From Chitinophaga skermanii (GTDB lineage: Bacteria > Bacteroidota > Bacteroidia > Chitinophagales > Chitinophagaceae), in contig NZ_QLLL01000006.1 in NCBI RefSeq assembly GCF_003259335.1, positions 310,001-374,000 of the forward strand: a DNA stretch of 64,000 bases. The letters are read 5' to 3'. Below, piece by piece: positions 30,612 through 39,680 of this stretch. Within the stretch, counting starts at the first letter, position 1. Each line of letters starts with the position of its first letter. A program made the position numbers and the translations under genes. Below the pieces are notes generated by a model. That model was given only the letters and a program-made list of their open reading frames with translations. It was not told where the DNA came from and ran no database searches.

Positions 30612-31103
30612 TTATTTCGGTAATTCAATGACTTCCAATGCCTGGATGCGACCTTCGGATAATTCGAATCGCAGCAGGGTTTTCACTTTATGCCAGCCTT
30701 GGGTGCCACAAGCTCCGGGATTCATATGTAACAGGCTTAGCGCCGGATCGTTCATCACTTTTAAAATATGTGAGTGCCCACAGATGAATAATTTCGGTGG
30801 GTTCGACTTGATCTGCTGTTTTATATGAGGAGCGTATTTCCCAGGATAGCCCCCAATGTGGGTAATCCAAACATCCACACCTTCCAATGTAAAGCGTTGA
30901 TCTTCGGGGTATAACGCTCTTAACTCCGGTCCATCAATATTCCCCGTTACCATCCGCAAAGGTTTCATTTTTTCCAGTGCTTCCGCAACAGCTACGGTAC
31001 CAATATCGCCGGCATGCCAGATTTCGTCTACGTTTGCAAAGTATTTCTCTACTAACGGATGCAAATATCCATGCGTATCCGACATTAACCCGATTTTCTT
31101 CAT
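30612..31103 (-). CDS. YfcE-type metallophosphoesterase
   Basis: A small calcineurin-like phosphoesterase of 163 residues. It carries the full metal site: SDTHG (residues 8-12), WHAGDIG, the GNIDG box, CGHSHIL and the closing MNPGACG. Such proteins hydrolyse phosphodiesters; natural substrates are usually unknown. The DUF4421 gene lies 30 bases downstream on the same strand, which suggests an operon. Confidence 0.9.
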   Translation of the reverse strand: MKKIGLMSDTHGYLHPLVEKYFANVDEIWHAGDIGTVAVAEALEKMKPLRMVTGNIDGPELRALYPEDQRFTLEGVDVWITHIGGYPGKYAPHIKQQIKSNPPKLFICGHSHILKVMNDPALSLLHMNPGACGTQGWHKVKTLLRFELSEGRIQALEVIELPK

Positions 31104-31152
31104 ATACCTGCAAATTGTGGAAACTTTGGAAGTTTATCAATTTTAACCAAAA

Positions 31153-31189
31153 AAAATGCCATCTCTACGGTTAGAGACGGCATTTACCA
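31153..31189. terminator. Bidirectional terminator between the phosphoesterase and the next gene
   Basis: Stem AATGCC-A-TCTCTA with TAGAGA-C-GGCATT (one A/C mismatch), 31155-31184, framed by A- and T-runs. It serves the minus-strand gene at 31209. Confidence 0.85.
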
Positions 31190-31208
31190 TATTCTAATAG
31201 GATTCTTA

Positions 31209-31817
31209 TTACTTCACTTTCTTAGTCAACCATTGGCCAACAGCCTTCCCTGCATCGGCATAACACTCCGATAAACGAGCACCGGTGTCGTAATCGTCGC
31301 CACCCCATGTTCTACCCAAAGCATCTTCCATGTCAATCTCAACTAAAACTTTGCTTTTATCGGCTGTTTCTACGATTTTGATTTTACCGTTAATGCGTGC
31401 ATTCTTACGGGTAACATATACGTTAAAGCCTGGTTCCATGAAGGTTGTTTCCAAAATCATGGTGTATTTAGCCTTCGGGTTATCAGCCGATACTTTTACA
31501 TCATCCCAATACTTTGCTAATAAATCTTCAAATTTGCGGGGAAAACGGGTTTGCTTGTCTTCTTCCCAAGCTCTTACCCAACGGTCGCCACGACCATCAT
31601 CTTTTTTGTTGTATTCTGCTTTCTTTTTGTCGAGGTATTCACTTTCATGTTTGAATTTGCCAACCGGGGGATCATTGTAAACTAGTTCCACATTCACATC
31701 TTTAACATCTTTCAAAGCAGAGAATTCACCGGAAGTAAGTGACAATTTTTGTGCAGAGACGTGGGCTGTTGTGAACAGCATAGCGGATGTAGCCAGCGCT
31801 ACGAATAAGGACTTCAT
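31209..31817 (-). CDS. Hypothetical exported protein
   Basis: A protein of 202 residues with a signal peptide (MKSLFVALATSAMLFTTAHVSA). The mature part is Lys- and Asp-rich (YLDKKKAEYNKKDDGRGDRWVRAWEED), with a beta-rich second half (AKYTMILETTFMEPGFNVYVTRKNARINGKIKIVETADKSKV is split in several strands). It is a common type of exported unknown protein in Bacteroidota. Monocistronic, with a terminator behind it. No name can be given. Confidence 0.72.
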   Translation of the reverse strand: MKSLFVALATSAMLFTTAHVSAQKLSLTSGEFSALKDVKDVNVELVYNDPPVGKFKHESEYLDKKKAEYNKKDDGRGDRWVRAWEEDKQTRFPRKFEDLLAKYWDDVKVSADNPKAKYTMILETTFMEPGFNVYVTRKNARINGKIKIVETADKSKVLVEIDMEDALGRTWGGDDYDTGARLSECYADAGKAVGQWLTKKVK

Positions 31818-32107
31818 GTGTTTATGTGTTTGGTTTTAAACGCGGTTTATGCATGCAGTGTACGGTTGCATGGAGAGCTATATCACGGGGCCTAGCATTA
31901 GGTTTAAATAGTTTTTCTATCGAATCCTTGTACGATCTTTTCGAGGAACAAATGTATGTTTTTAATGGAATTTCCAACTACGTATTTACCATGATAAATT
32001 GCCTTTAAAAAGGGATTGATTTACAACCCTATTTCTATTTCGTTGTTAGGATGACATGAATTTACATTGCTGTTAATCAGCGTATATTTAAGTTACGAAT
32101 CCTTTTT
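31818..32107. other. Divergent intergenic region
   Basis: No gene is supported here. It should hold the divergent promoters of the exported protein gene and the CHAD gene, but I saw no consensus TAnnTTTG pair. Confidence 0.4.
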
Positions 32108-32947
32108 ATGCACTTAGTCACAGATATTATACATCCTTTCACCCGTCATCAATATAAAAAAATCCGGCGCTCCAGTTCATTATTACACTTAGCCATTACA
32201 ATGAACGAGCTTCACCGTGGAAGAATAGCCATTAAACAATGGAAAGCCGGCGTTGCACTTTTATCGATTGCTGGGCGGCATACGCCGGTGGGAAAGAAAA
32301 CGAAATGGAACGTGAAGCAATGGCAAGCAGCCACAGGTAATAGCCGAGATCATCGTTTGTATTTGGACTTATTAGACGTATACGAAACCAAAGCCCGCGT
32401 ACAGCTTCCTTCTATACGCACTTCCCTAGAAAGCATTATAGAACAAGCCGACCAAGTGGTGCAAGCATTACCGGTATTACCCAACGCACACCTTAAAAGG
32501 AAAATATTACTACAAGGGAAACACCATTGGCGCCGACTTAAAATCTATTTCAAACAACATAGTTGCGCGATTAGCGACCGTATTTTACAAGATCATCAAC
32601 AGTTGCGAACGAGTGCTGCTTGGCATAACATACGTAAGGATTTAAAACGCATGTATTTCCAACTAAAGCTTGTCAAGAAAAGCGTGAAGGATAAAGATGG
32701 GAATGTTGCAAAATGGTTAGCTTATACACAGCATATTGCTTCGCAGATTGGGGATTGGCACGACAAGCAGAATTTCATAATGTTTTTACAGCAACGCATG
32801 AAAAAGTTGGAAAGCACAAATGGCGGGATAGCCATAAAAATCAAGAAAATACTCGTACAAATACGTGCCGATAATCGCCTGCTAATGGCGACTATCAAGC
32901 ACGATGTAGTGAATTTATTGCCATTGCCTTTAGAACTGCATACCTAG
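32108..32947 (+). CDS. CHAD domain protein
   Basis: A helical protein of 279 residues with the CHAD signature. The basic helix WHNIRKDLKRMYFQLKLVKK (residues about 177-196) has the His and Arg/Lys pattern, and a later segment reads IGDWHDKQNF. CHAD domains bind polyphosphate or nucleic-acid-like anions through these charged helices. No CYTH (adenylate cyclase-like) domain is fused here. The 3' end overlaps the convergent hutG gene by 18 bases, so no terminator can lie between them. Confidence 0.82.
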   Translation: MHLVTDIIHPFTRHQYKKIRRSSSLLHLAITMNELHRGRIAIKQWKAGVALLSIAGRHTPVGKKTKWNVKQWQAATGNSRDHRLYLDLLDVYETKARVQLPSIRTSLESIIEQADQVVQALPVLPNAHLKRKILLQGKHHWRRLKIYFKQHSCAISDRILQDHQQLRTSAAWHNIRKDLKRMYFQLKLVKKSVKDKDGNVAKWLAYTQHIASQIGDWHDKQNFIMFLQQRMKKLESTNGGIAIKIKKILVQIRADNRLLMATIKHDVVNLLPLPLELHT

Positions 32948-33931
32948 ATGAGCGCTTACTACTTCAAACATAAGAGAAGCTCCAAGCTTCGCCGTTCTGT
33001 TATCGATATCTAAACTAGGATTCAACTCAGCAATATCAATCGACATTACTTTCCCACTTCTCAACAAGTATCGGAAACATTCTAAGAAATTTTCGCCGGG
33101 TGTAATACCATTATAAGCCGTGGCACTTACGCCAGGAGCAAAAGCAGCAGAAAACACATCGAGATCTACGGTAATATACAACCCATCGGTATTGTTAATG
33201 AATGCTTTGATTGTTTGTAATAAAGCGTCCATTTTTGCATGATTAAAGTAATCGGCCGGTAGATATTCTCCCCCATGTTCTTTCACCGTTTCAAACAACA
33301 AACCAGTATTACTATTCGGCTGTATACCCAGTGCTAAAAAGCGCAATTGTTCTGCCCGTGCTTTCGCATCCATGGCTAATTGGTAAAAACCCGTTCCGCT
33401 AGAAGGCCCAGCAGGTCCAGGTTTACGAATATCAAAATGAGCATCAAAATTAATAATCCCTAATTGGCGCTCACTTGCTTTTAATATGTTATAGCAAGCA
33501 CATGCATGACCATATGTAATTTCATGTCCCCCGCCTAATAAAAGCGGCATGTATCCATGTAATAACAAGTTTTCTACGGTTGCACGTAAAGCATCTTGTG
33601 AAGCTTCTAAATTCCCATCATCACACACTATATCACCTACATCTACCAACAAGTTTTTGCGAAAATGTACAGGAAAATTAGCACATGCTTTACGTAATGC
33701 ACCTGGCCCGGCTACAGCACCGATACGACCAAGGTTTCTACGTACACCTTCATCGCAAGCAAAGCCCAGTAAGGCAATACCACGGCGACCATTATGTAGC
33801 TTAGGTAGCTCATTCTTGCTTAGGTCAATACATTGCATAGCTTGGTGCCAGCGTTGTGTATTCTCCTCTTCGCCGTCGATTCGGCCTTGCCAAACATTTT
33901 CCTTGGTTGGATAATAATATTTTGAGTTCAT
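32930..33931 (-). CDS. hutG: Formimidoylglutamase
   Basis: A 333-residue arginase-family enzyme, the last step of this histidine pathway: N-formimidoyl-L-glutamate plus water to L-glutamate plus formamide. The binuclear metal site is complete: GGHEITYGHA, then INFDAHFDIR, and TVDLDVFSAAFAPGVSA. The final IAELNPSLDID segment is present. It lies at the end of the hut operon, 31 bases after hutI. It overlaps the CHAD gene on the other strand at the 3' end. Confidence 0.96.
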   Translation of the reverse strand: MNSKYYYPTKENVWQGRIDGEEENTQRWHQAMQCIDLSKNELPKLHNGRRGIALLGFACDEGVRRNLGRIGAVAGPGALRKACANFPVHFRKNLLVDVGDIVCDDGNLEASQDALRATVENLLLHGYMPLLLGGGHEITYGHACACYNILKASERQLGIINFDAHFDIRKPGPAGPSSGTGFYQLAMDAKARAEQLRFLALGIQPNSNTGLLFETVKEHGGEYLPADYFNHAKMDALLQTIKAFINNTDGLYITVDLDVFSAAFAPGVSATAYNGITPGENFLECFRYLLRSGKVMSIDIAELNPSLDIDNRTAKLGASLMFEVVSAHLGMQF

Positions 33932-33962
33932 ATGTTGGTCGGTACTGACCGCATTTTGGGTG

Positions 33963-35189
33963 TTAAAATATTGGGTGCCCGTGCTTCCAAACTTGCACAG
34001 GTTTCAATTTGCCTTGGTAATATAAGATATCGCGGTAATCGGAACAAGGGTAAGCTTGTAAATCGGCATCCATACCGGTAGCAATGGTACCTACATTTTG
34101 TAGCGACAAAGCTTTGGCAGCCCTTACTGTAACACCGGCAAAGACTTCGGCTGCTGATAATTTTTGCGCAGCACTCATTACAGCAGCTTGTAGCAATAAA
34201 TCGCCCATAGGAGCAGAACCTGGATTCCAATCACTCGCAATCGCTACGCAAGCACCGCCATCCAATAATTGCCTAGCTGGAGCATATTGCATCCCCAATC
34301 CCAATGAAGCACCTGGTAATACAACCGCTACGGTATTCGATTCCGCTAATAAAGCTACTTCAGCATCGGTACTAGCTTCGAGGTGGTCGGCAGATACAGC
34401 ATTTACAGCCACGGCTACTTGAGAGCCACCCGTTGTAAATTGGTCGGCATGTACCGTAATTTCAAACCCTTTAGCTGCAGCGGCTGCTAGGAAGGTTTGT
34501 GCTACTTGGGTATTGAAAGCGGTTTCTTCGATGAAGATATCTACGCGGTTGGTTAAATTTTCGGCTTGCAAAGTGGGTAATAATTCATCGAGTACCCATT
34601 GCAAATACGCTTCTTCTGTGCCTTCATAATCTTTAGGTTTCATGTGGGCAGCTAAGCAGGTTGATATGATGGTAGCTTCTGTTCGCATCGATGCTTCGTT
34701 GATAGCGCGTAGCATTTTCAATTCATTTTCACCATCTAAACCATAACCACTCTTTACTTCAATAGTAGTAACGCCTTCGTGTAAATGACGGTTGGCGCGG
34801 GCCACTGTATTATTTATCAATACTTCTTCGGAAGCTTGGCGTGTTTTGGTCACAGAATCCCAAATACCGCCGCCTGCACGGGCAATCTCTAAATAAGATT
34901 TACCGGCAATACGCATAGCATAATCGCGGCTGCGGTTGCCATCGAAGCAAATATGTGTATGACAATCTATAAAACCGGGTACCAGCACGGCGGGATAATC
35001 GATATGCTGCATATTCGCCTGGGGGTATTCTTCTTGCAATGCATGAAACGAACCTACTGCCACTACGTGCCTTCCATCTACAATTACACCACCTTCTTCA
35101 ATGATCTTTAGTTGTTCATCCTTTAACGCTCCTTTCAACGGCAAACCTGTTAAAGGAAGTATTTGTTTAAACGGGCCGATTAATTGCAT
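33963..35189 (-). CDS. hutI: Imidazolonepropionase
   Basis: A 408-residue amidohydrolase converting 4-imidazolone-5-propanoate to N-formimidoyl-L-glutamate. Metal ligands are visible in PGFIDCHTHICFDG (residues 62-75), TVHADQFTTGG, SADHLEAS and ASDWNPGSAP. The KSGYGLDGENELKMLRAIN segment binds the imidazolone ring in the family. Between its start and hutU lies an unusually strong hairpin with a T8 run. Confidence 0.97.
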   Translation of the reverse strand: MQLIGPFKQILPLTGLPLKGALKDEQLKIIEEGGVIVDGRHVVAVGSFHALQEEYPQANMQHIDYPAVLVPGFIDCHTHICFDGNRSRDYAMRIAGKSYLEIARAGGGIWDSVTKTRQASEEVLINNTVARANRHLHEGVTTIEVKSGYGLDGENELKMLRAINEASMRTEATIISTCLAAHMKPKDYEGTEEAYLQWVLDELLPTLQAENLTNRVDIFIEETAFNTQVAQTFLAAAAAKGFEITVHADQFTTGGSQVAVAVNAVSADHLEASTDAEVALLAESNTVAVVLPGASLGLGMQYAPARQLLDGGACVAIASDWNPGSAPMGDLLLQAAVMSAAQKLSAAEVFAGVTVRAAKALSLQNVGTIATGMDADLQAYPCSDYRDILYYQGKLKPVQVWKHGHPIF

Positions 35190-35200
35190 AAGATTCGTTT

Positions 35201-35253
35201 TAAAAAAAAGATGGAAGGGAGATAGTGTATATCGCTATGCACTACTCCCTTCC
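35201..35253 (-). terminator. Intra-operon terminator-like hairpin between hutU and hutI
   Basis: Stem GGAAGGGAG with CTCCCTTCC extended by AGTG/CACT (35213-35227 with 35240-35253). On the minus strand it is followed by ATCTTTTTTTT. It could cut the level of hutI-hutG message relative to hutH-hutU. Confidence 0.75.
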
Positions 35254-35271
35254 CAGTTTTGATAGTAATTA

Positions 35272-36942
35272 TTAGAAATTTAGATTGAAGTCGCTTTGAT
35301 ATTGTTGCGCTGTTTCGTAACCGGCATCAGCATGACGGAAAATACCCAATGCAGGATCATTGTGCAATACCCTTCTTAAACACTCAGCTGCACGGTCGGT
35401 ACCATCGGCTAACACTACCATACCGGCGTGTTGCGAATAGCCCATACCAACGCCACCACCGTGGTGGAAAGATACCCATGTAGCACCACCAGCGGTGTTG
35501 CTCATTAAGTTAAGCAGTGTCCAGTCAGATACCGCGTCGGAACCATCTTTCATAGATTCAGTTTCGCGGTTTGGAGAAGCTACGGAACCACAGTCTAAGT
35601 GATCGCGACCAATTACAATAGGTGCTTTTACTTTGCCTGTTCTTACTAATTCGTTGAAGATTAAACCGGCCTTTTCACGGTCGCCCATACCTAACCAGCA
35701 AATACGTGCCGGTAAACCTTGGAAGGCTACGCGTTCTTGGGCTTTCGTTAACCAGTTATGTAAAGGTTTATTATCGGGGAATGCTTCCATTAAAGCACGG
35801 TCGGTTGTGTATATATCTTCTGGATCGCCAGATAATGCTACCCAACGGAACGGTCCTTTACCTTCGCAGAATAATGGGCGGATATAAGCCGGTGTAAAAC
35901 CAGGGAAATTAAATGCATTCGGTTCACCGCCTTCTTTTGCGAATTCGCGGATGTTGTTACCGTAATCGAATGTTACTGCACCACGTTTTTGTAATTCAAG
36001 CATTAAGCTTACATGGCGTGCCATGCTTTTTAATGATAATGCTTTGTATTGTGCAGGATCACTAACGCGTAATGCAGCAGCTTCTTCCAACGATAAACCA
36101 TTCGGTACATAACCATTGATAGGATCGTGTGCAGACGTTTGATCGGTTAAGATATCTGGGGTAATACCATCGCGGATTAGTTTTTCCAACATATCGCCAG
36201 CATCACTTACTAAACCAACAGATAAAGCTTCGCCTTTGGCTTGTGCTTCTTTTACCCATTGGATCGCTTCTTCATAAGAGTGAGTCATGCGATCGATGTA
36301 CTTAGAATCGATGCGTTTTTGGATACGGCTTGCATCTACATCGGCACCTAAGAAAGTAGCACCGGCCATAGCAGCAGCTAAAGGTTGTGCACCACCCATA
36401 CCACCAATACCGGCAGTTACGAGTAATTTACCTGTTAAGTCGCCATTGAAATGTTGGCGACCACATTCTACAAACGTTTCGTAAGTACCTTGTAGAATTC
36501 CTTGTGTACCAATGTAAATCCAGCTACCGGCCGTCATTTGACCGTACATCATAAGGCCTTTTGCGCGGAGTTCGTTGAAGTGTTCCCATGTAGCCCATTT
36601 AGGTACGAGGTTACTATTGGCAATAAGTACGCGTGGCGCTTGCGGGTGCGTACGAACCACCCCTACAGGCTTGCCTGATTGTACAAGTAGCGAATGATTT
36701 TCATCGAGCGTTAATAACGTTTCGATGATTTTTTGTAAAGCTTCGCGGTTGCGGGCAGCTTGACCGATACCACCGTAAACAACGAGGTCGTCGGGATTTT
36801 CGGCTACTTGTGCATCGAGGTTATTGAGCAACATGCGCAAAGGCGCTTCTGTTTGCCAAGATTGTGCGTTTAATTCTGCACCTCTTGGCGCTGTATAATG
36901 CGGGTGTGCCGCGTATTTATTAAGAAAGTTTGAACTGTTCAT
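35272..36942 (-). CDS. hutU: Urocanate hydratase
   Basis: A 556-residue urocanase converting trans-urocanate to 4-imidazolone-5-propanoate with NAD+ as electrophile. The NAD loop GIGGMGGAQP, the TDQTSAHDPINGYVP segment, and the LDCGSVASPNRETESMKDGSDA and HHGGGVGMGYSQHAG motifs are all present. The ATG at 36942 is preferred; another at 36954 would lengthen the N-terminus by four residues. Its start overlaps the end of hutH by 23 bases, so the genes are coupled. Confidence 0.97.
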   Translation of the reverse strand: MNSSNFLNKYAAHPHYTAPRGAELNAQSWQTEAPLRMLLNNLDAQVAENPDDLVVYGGIGQAARNREALQKIIETLLTLDENHSLLVQSGKPVGVVRTHPQAPRVLIANSNLVPKWATWEHFNELRAKGLMMYGQMTAGSWIYIGTQGILQGTYETFVECGRQHFNGDLTGKLLVTAGIGGMGGAQPLAAAMAGATFLGADVDASRIQKRIDSKYIDRMTHSYEEAIQWVKEAQAKGEALSVGLVSDAGDMLEKLIRDGITPDILTDQTSAHDPINGYVPNGLSLEEAAALRVSDPAQYKALSLKSMARHVSLMLELQKRGAVTFDYGNNIREFAKEGGEPNAFNFPGFTPAYIRPLFCEGKGPFRWVALSGDPEDIYTTDRALMEAFPDNKPLHNWLTKAQERVAFQGLPARICWLGMGDREKAGLIFNELVRTGKVKAPIVIGRDHLDCGSVASPNRETESMKDGSDAVSDWTLLNLMSNTAGGATWVSFHHGGGVGMGYSQHAGMVVLADGTDRAAECLRRVLHNDPALGIFRHADAGYETAQQYQSDFNLNF

Positions 36943-38488
36943 CGAAAATTCCATTTAAGTTAACACCAAAAGAAGCAGCAGCTTCATTACCAACACGTAC
37001 GAAAGATTGATCGGCAATGATCGCGTGCAACGCTTCGATATCGTAAGCGAAAATGCGGTCTTTATCAGCGAAAGCCACTTTTTCACGTGTATAATTATGT
37101 AAGGCTTCCAGCACCGGCGTTGTTTTCAACGGGCGACGGAAATCTACCGCTTGTGCAGCGTATAGTAATTCAATGGCAAGAATGTATTCCAAATTGCCAA
37201 TTACCTGGTTCAATTTTCTACCACTAATCGAGCCCATCGATACGTGATCTTCTTGGCCCAGTGAAGTAGGAACAGAATCGGCGCTCGCAGGGAAACACAA
37301 GGTTTTATTCTCTGTTACCAAAGCGGCCGTTGTGTATTGTGGAATCATGAAACCAGAATTCAAGCCGGCATCATCCATCAATAACTTCGGTAAGCCGAAG
37401 CGACCTTCAATCATCATATAAGAACGACGATCGGAGATGTTACCCAACTCTGCCGCGGCAATTGTTGCATAATCTAAAGGAATGGCCATAGGTTGACCGT
37501 GGAAGTTACCGCCGCTGATAGTATCTTCTGCTGAGAAGATAATCGGGTTATCCGTTACCGCGTTCAACTCTATAGTGGTAAGTTCATTCAAATGCGCCCA
37601 AGCAGTGCGGGAAGCACCATGTACTTGTGGCATACAACGTAATGAATATGGATCTTGTACACGACCACAATCTACATGCGAATACATGATTTGTGAATCT
37701 TGCAGCAACGCATTCAAACGGTGTGCTACTAAACGGTTACCCGGGAAAGGACGAATTGCGTGTAAACGCGGATCGAATGGCTTGTTAGTACCCATTAAAC
37801 CTTCTAAGGAAAGCGCGCCAATGTAATCGGCTGCTTCTAAAGCATTGTGTAAACGTTCAACACCTTTCACAGCAAATGCAAGAATGAATTGCGTACCGTT
37901 AATGAGTGCTAAACCTTCTTTAGGACCGAGCGCAATTGGCGCTAAACCTTCGGCTTGTAAAGCTTTTGCTGCGGGTACTTTTTCACCTTTATAGTAAACA
38001 AAACCCAATCCAATTAAAGGCAAAAACAAATGCGATAAAGGCGCTAAATCACCGGAAGCACCTACGGAACCTTTCTCAGGCACAAGTGGTGTAACGTTAT
38101 GATCGATATGCCAGATAATGCGTTCTAATGTTTTCGGGTTAATCCCTGAATAACCTTGTGCAAGCGCTTGCACTTTCGTAATCAACATCAAGCGCGCTAC
38201 ATCTTCCGGGATGGGATTGCCCACGCCAACGCTATGACTTTGTAAGATGTTGTATTGTAACTTCTGCGTGTCTTCTTCCGAAATACTGGTATCGCATAGT
38301 GGTCCGAAGCCCGTGTTAATGCCGTATACGGTAGTATGATTTTTTACAATGGCTTGCACATGCGCGTAGCTCGCTGCCACACGGGCATGCGCATCCGCCA
38401 CTAACTCGCCTTTCACCTCGCCGTTTGCAATCGCGATAGCTTTTGCAACCGTTAGGTGATCGATGCCGTATTTAAAAATCTTGTTCAT
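36920..38488 (-). CDS. hutH: Histidine ammonia-lyase
   Basis: A 522-residue enzyme of the first step, L-histidine to trans-urocanate plus ammonia. The motif VGASGDLAPLSH contains the Ala144-Ser145-Gly146 triad that forms the MIO cofactor. The YGINTGFGPL segment near residue 55 and TDNPIIF are also typical. Full length. It lies 43 bases behind the MarR regulator on the same strand, with no separate promoter box seen. Confidence 0.97.
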   Translation of the reverse strand: MNKIFKYGIDHLTVAKAIAIANGEVKGELVADAHARVAASYAHVQAIVKNHTTVYGINTGFGPLCDTSISEEDTQKLQYNILQSHSVGVGNPIPEDVARLMLITKVQALAQGYSGINPKTLERIIWHIDHNVTPLVPEKGSVGASGDLAPLSHLFLPLIGLGFVYYKGEKVPAAKALQAEGLAPIALGPKEGLALINGTQFILAFAVKGVERLHNALEAADYIGALSLEGLMGTNKPFDPRLHAIRPFPGNRLVAHRLNALLQDSQIMYSHVDCGRVQDPYSLRCMPQVHGASRTAWAHLNELTTIELNAVTDNPIIFSAEDTISGGNFHGQPMAIPLDYATIAAAELGNISDRRSYMMIEGRFGLPKLLMDDAGLNSGFMIPQYTTAALVTENKTLCFPASADSVPTSLGQEDHVSMGSISGRKLNQVIGNLEYILAIELLYAAQAVDFRRPLKTTPVLEALHNYTREKVAFADKDRIFAYDIEALHAIIADQSFVRVGNEAAASFGVNLNGIFDEQFKLS

Positions 38489-38531
38489 TATGGTTGTTTT
38501 GAGATGTATATAGAAGATTGTTTTGGTGTTA

Positions 38532-39026
38532 CTATTTACGAGTATGCATGGCAGTGAGTATACGTTCAGAAAGAGAAGTTTTTTCTACTGCCTGTTCAAT
38601 CTCAGCCACAGCTTGCAGTACCAGCTTACTGTGTGCCCCTTCATCGCTTAAATTTTCCATCGCTTGGGCAATAGCATCCCAAATTGGCTGTACTGTAGCT
38701 AACATTTCTGTTCCTTTCTTAGTAAGTACAACCAATTGCCGGCGGCCATCATCTTTACACTTGCTTGTTTTCACCAAGCCCTTGCTTTTTAGATTGGTAA
38801 CCAACTGGCTAACGGCCGAGTGCGACACTTCAAGTTGCGTGGCCATGTCCATTAATGTAGGTGGTTCGGGGTGATTTGCTACGAGGTAGAAGACCGGGAA
38901 CCAACTGGCATCAAACGCAATACCCTGCTGTTCATATACCTTGTTCACCTCTGCCAAAAAATACTCGCTCAGGCGTCGTAAACGCGTGCCGAACACTAGG
39001 TAACCGAGAGTAGGATAAAAGCTCAT
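38532..39026 (-). CDS. MarR family regulator, first gene of the hut operon
   Basis: A protein of 164 residues. The winged helix-turn-helix is in the middle (PPTLMDMATQLEVSHSAVSQLVTNLKSKGLVKTSKCKDDGRRQLVVLTKKG). It is flanked by the helical dimer region. The chosen start at 39026 puts only two bases between the -7-like box and the start codon. An ATG at 39095 would place 23 extra residues in front and cover the operator. The regulator is likely autoregulated by the 18-bp palindrome next to its start. As hutH follows within 43 bases it probably controls the whole hut operon, perhaps with urocanate as inducer. Confidence 0.88.
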   Translation of the reverse strand: MSFYPTLGYLVFGTRLRRLSEYFLAEVNKVYEQQGIAFDASWFPVFYLVANHPEPPTLMDMATQLEVSHSAVSQLVTNLKSKGLVKTSKCKDDGRRQLVVLTKKGTEMLATVQPIWDAIAQAMENLSDEGAHSKLVLQAVAEIEQAVEKTSLSERILTAMHTRK

Positions 39027-39029
39027 GTT

Positions 39030-39053
39030 CAAAATTATATAAGTACTTATATA
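39030..39053 (-). promoter_or_regulatory. hut operon operator and -7 box
   Basis: TATATAAGTACTTATATA is a perfect 18-bp palindrome (39036-39053), the size of a MarR site. On the minus strand TAATTTTG (39037-39030) fits TAnnTTTG fully and overlaps the palindrome by two bases. The expected start of transcription falls at or beside the start codon (39026), which suggests a leaderless or nearly leaderless message. Confidence 0.75.
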
Positions 39054-39097
39054 TTTTACAATATTAGGGATTTTTCCGGAATAACAAGGGCACATAA

Positions 39098-39134
39098 AAA
39101 AAGCAAGCAGCCGGTACCGGCTGCTTGCTTTTAA
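39098..39134. terminator. Terminator of the SET protein gene
   Basis: A long perfect palindrome, AAAGCAAGCAGCCGGT and its complement (39100-39131), forming a 14-bp stem with a short loop between A- and T-runs. It lies after the SET gene and ahead of the hut operon, and would isolate the two. Confidence 0.92.
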
Positions 39135-39154
39135 CTATTTTATAAGGGGGGAGA

Positions 39155-39553
39155 TTATTTCTCCTCGCGCTTTTTCACATCAAACCAAACGGGCGAAGTA
39201 TCGGTTACATCGCCATTATAGTTGATACACAACTCTTCCCCTTTCTTAATTTCTTTGCGGGTGATGATGCTCATCGTTTCCTGGTCGAAATCCATTTCGT
39301 ATTCGCAATTTGGATCATAATCGTGGTTATAGATCGAACAGAATCCTAAGGCTATGCACGAACGTGTTTCGCGGGCACCCCAAAGAAAGATGTAGTTGTG
39401 CAACTTGGTAGTGTCTACCGTTTGGGTATCGTCGTACGACAATACCAATACCGGCGACGTTTCAATCCGAGTGCCTGCGGGGATGCGTTCACGGGTGAAT
39501 ACACCTCTACCTTTGCCTTTTGTTTTGGCAATATACAAATATGGCTTTATCAT
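39155..39553 (-). CDS. SET domain protein
   Basis: A stand-alone SET domain of 132 residues. The N-terminal GKGRGVFTRERIPAGTRIE, the pseudoknot motif FCSIYNHDYDPNCEY (Asn-His, Pro-Asn) and the closing KKGEELCINYNGD are all visible. SET domains transfer a methyl group from S-adenosylmethionine to lysine. Post-SET Cys residues are missing, as in other bacterial SET proteins. The target in this organism is unknown. Monocistronic between the hut operon and the bestrophin gene. Confidence 0.88.
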   Translation of the reverse strand: MIKPYLYIAKTKGKGRGVFTRERIPAGTRIETSPVLVLSYDDTQTVDTTKLHNYIFLWGARETRSCIALGFCSIYNHDYDPNCEYEMDFDQETMSIITRKEIKKGEELCINYNGDVTDTSPVWFDVKKREEK

Positions 39554-39680
39554 AAATGATCCTTAAAAGAGCCGTAAAATAACACTAAAGCAACCAGTTA
39601 TCAAAAATTTGATACAACAATGTTGTATTTGCGCGTGATAATTTTTCTATTAACGATTATTTTTGCGCAAAACTAAATGC

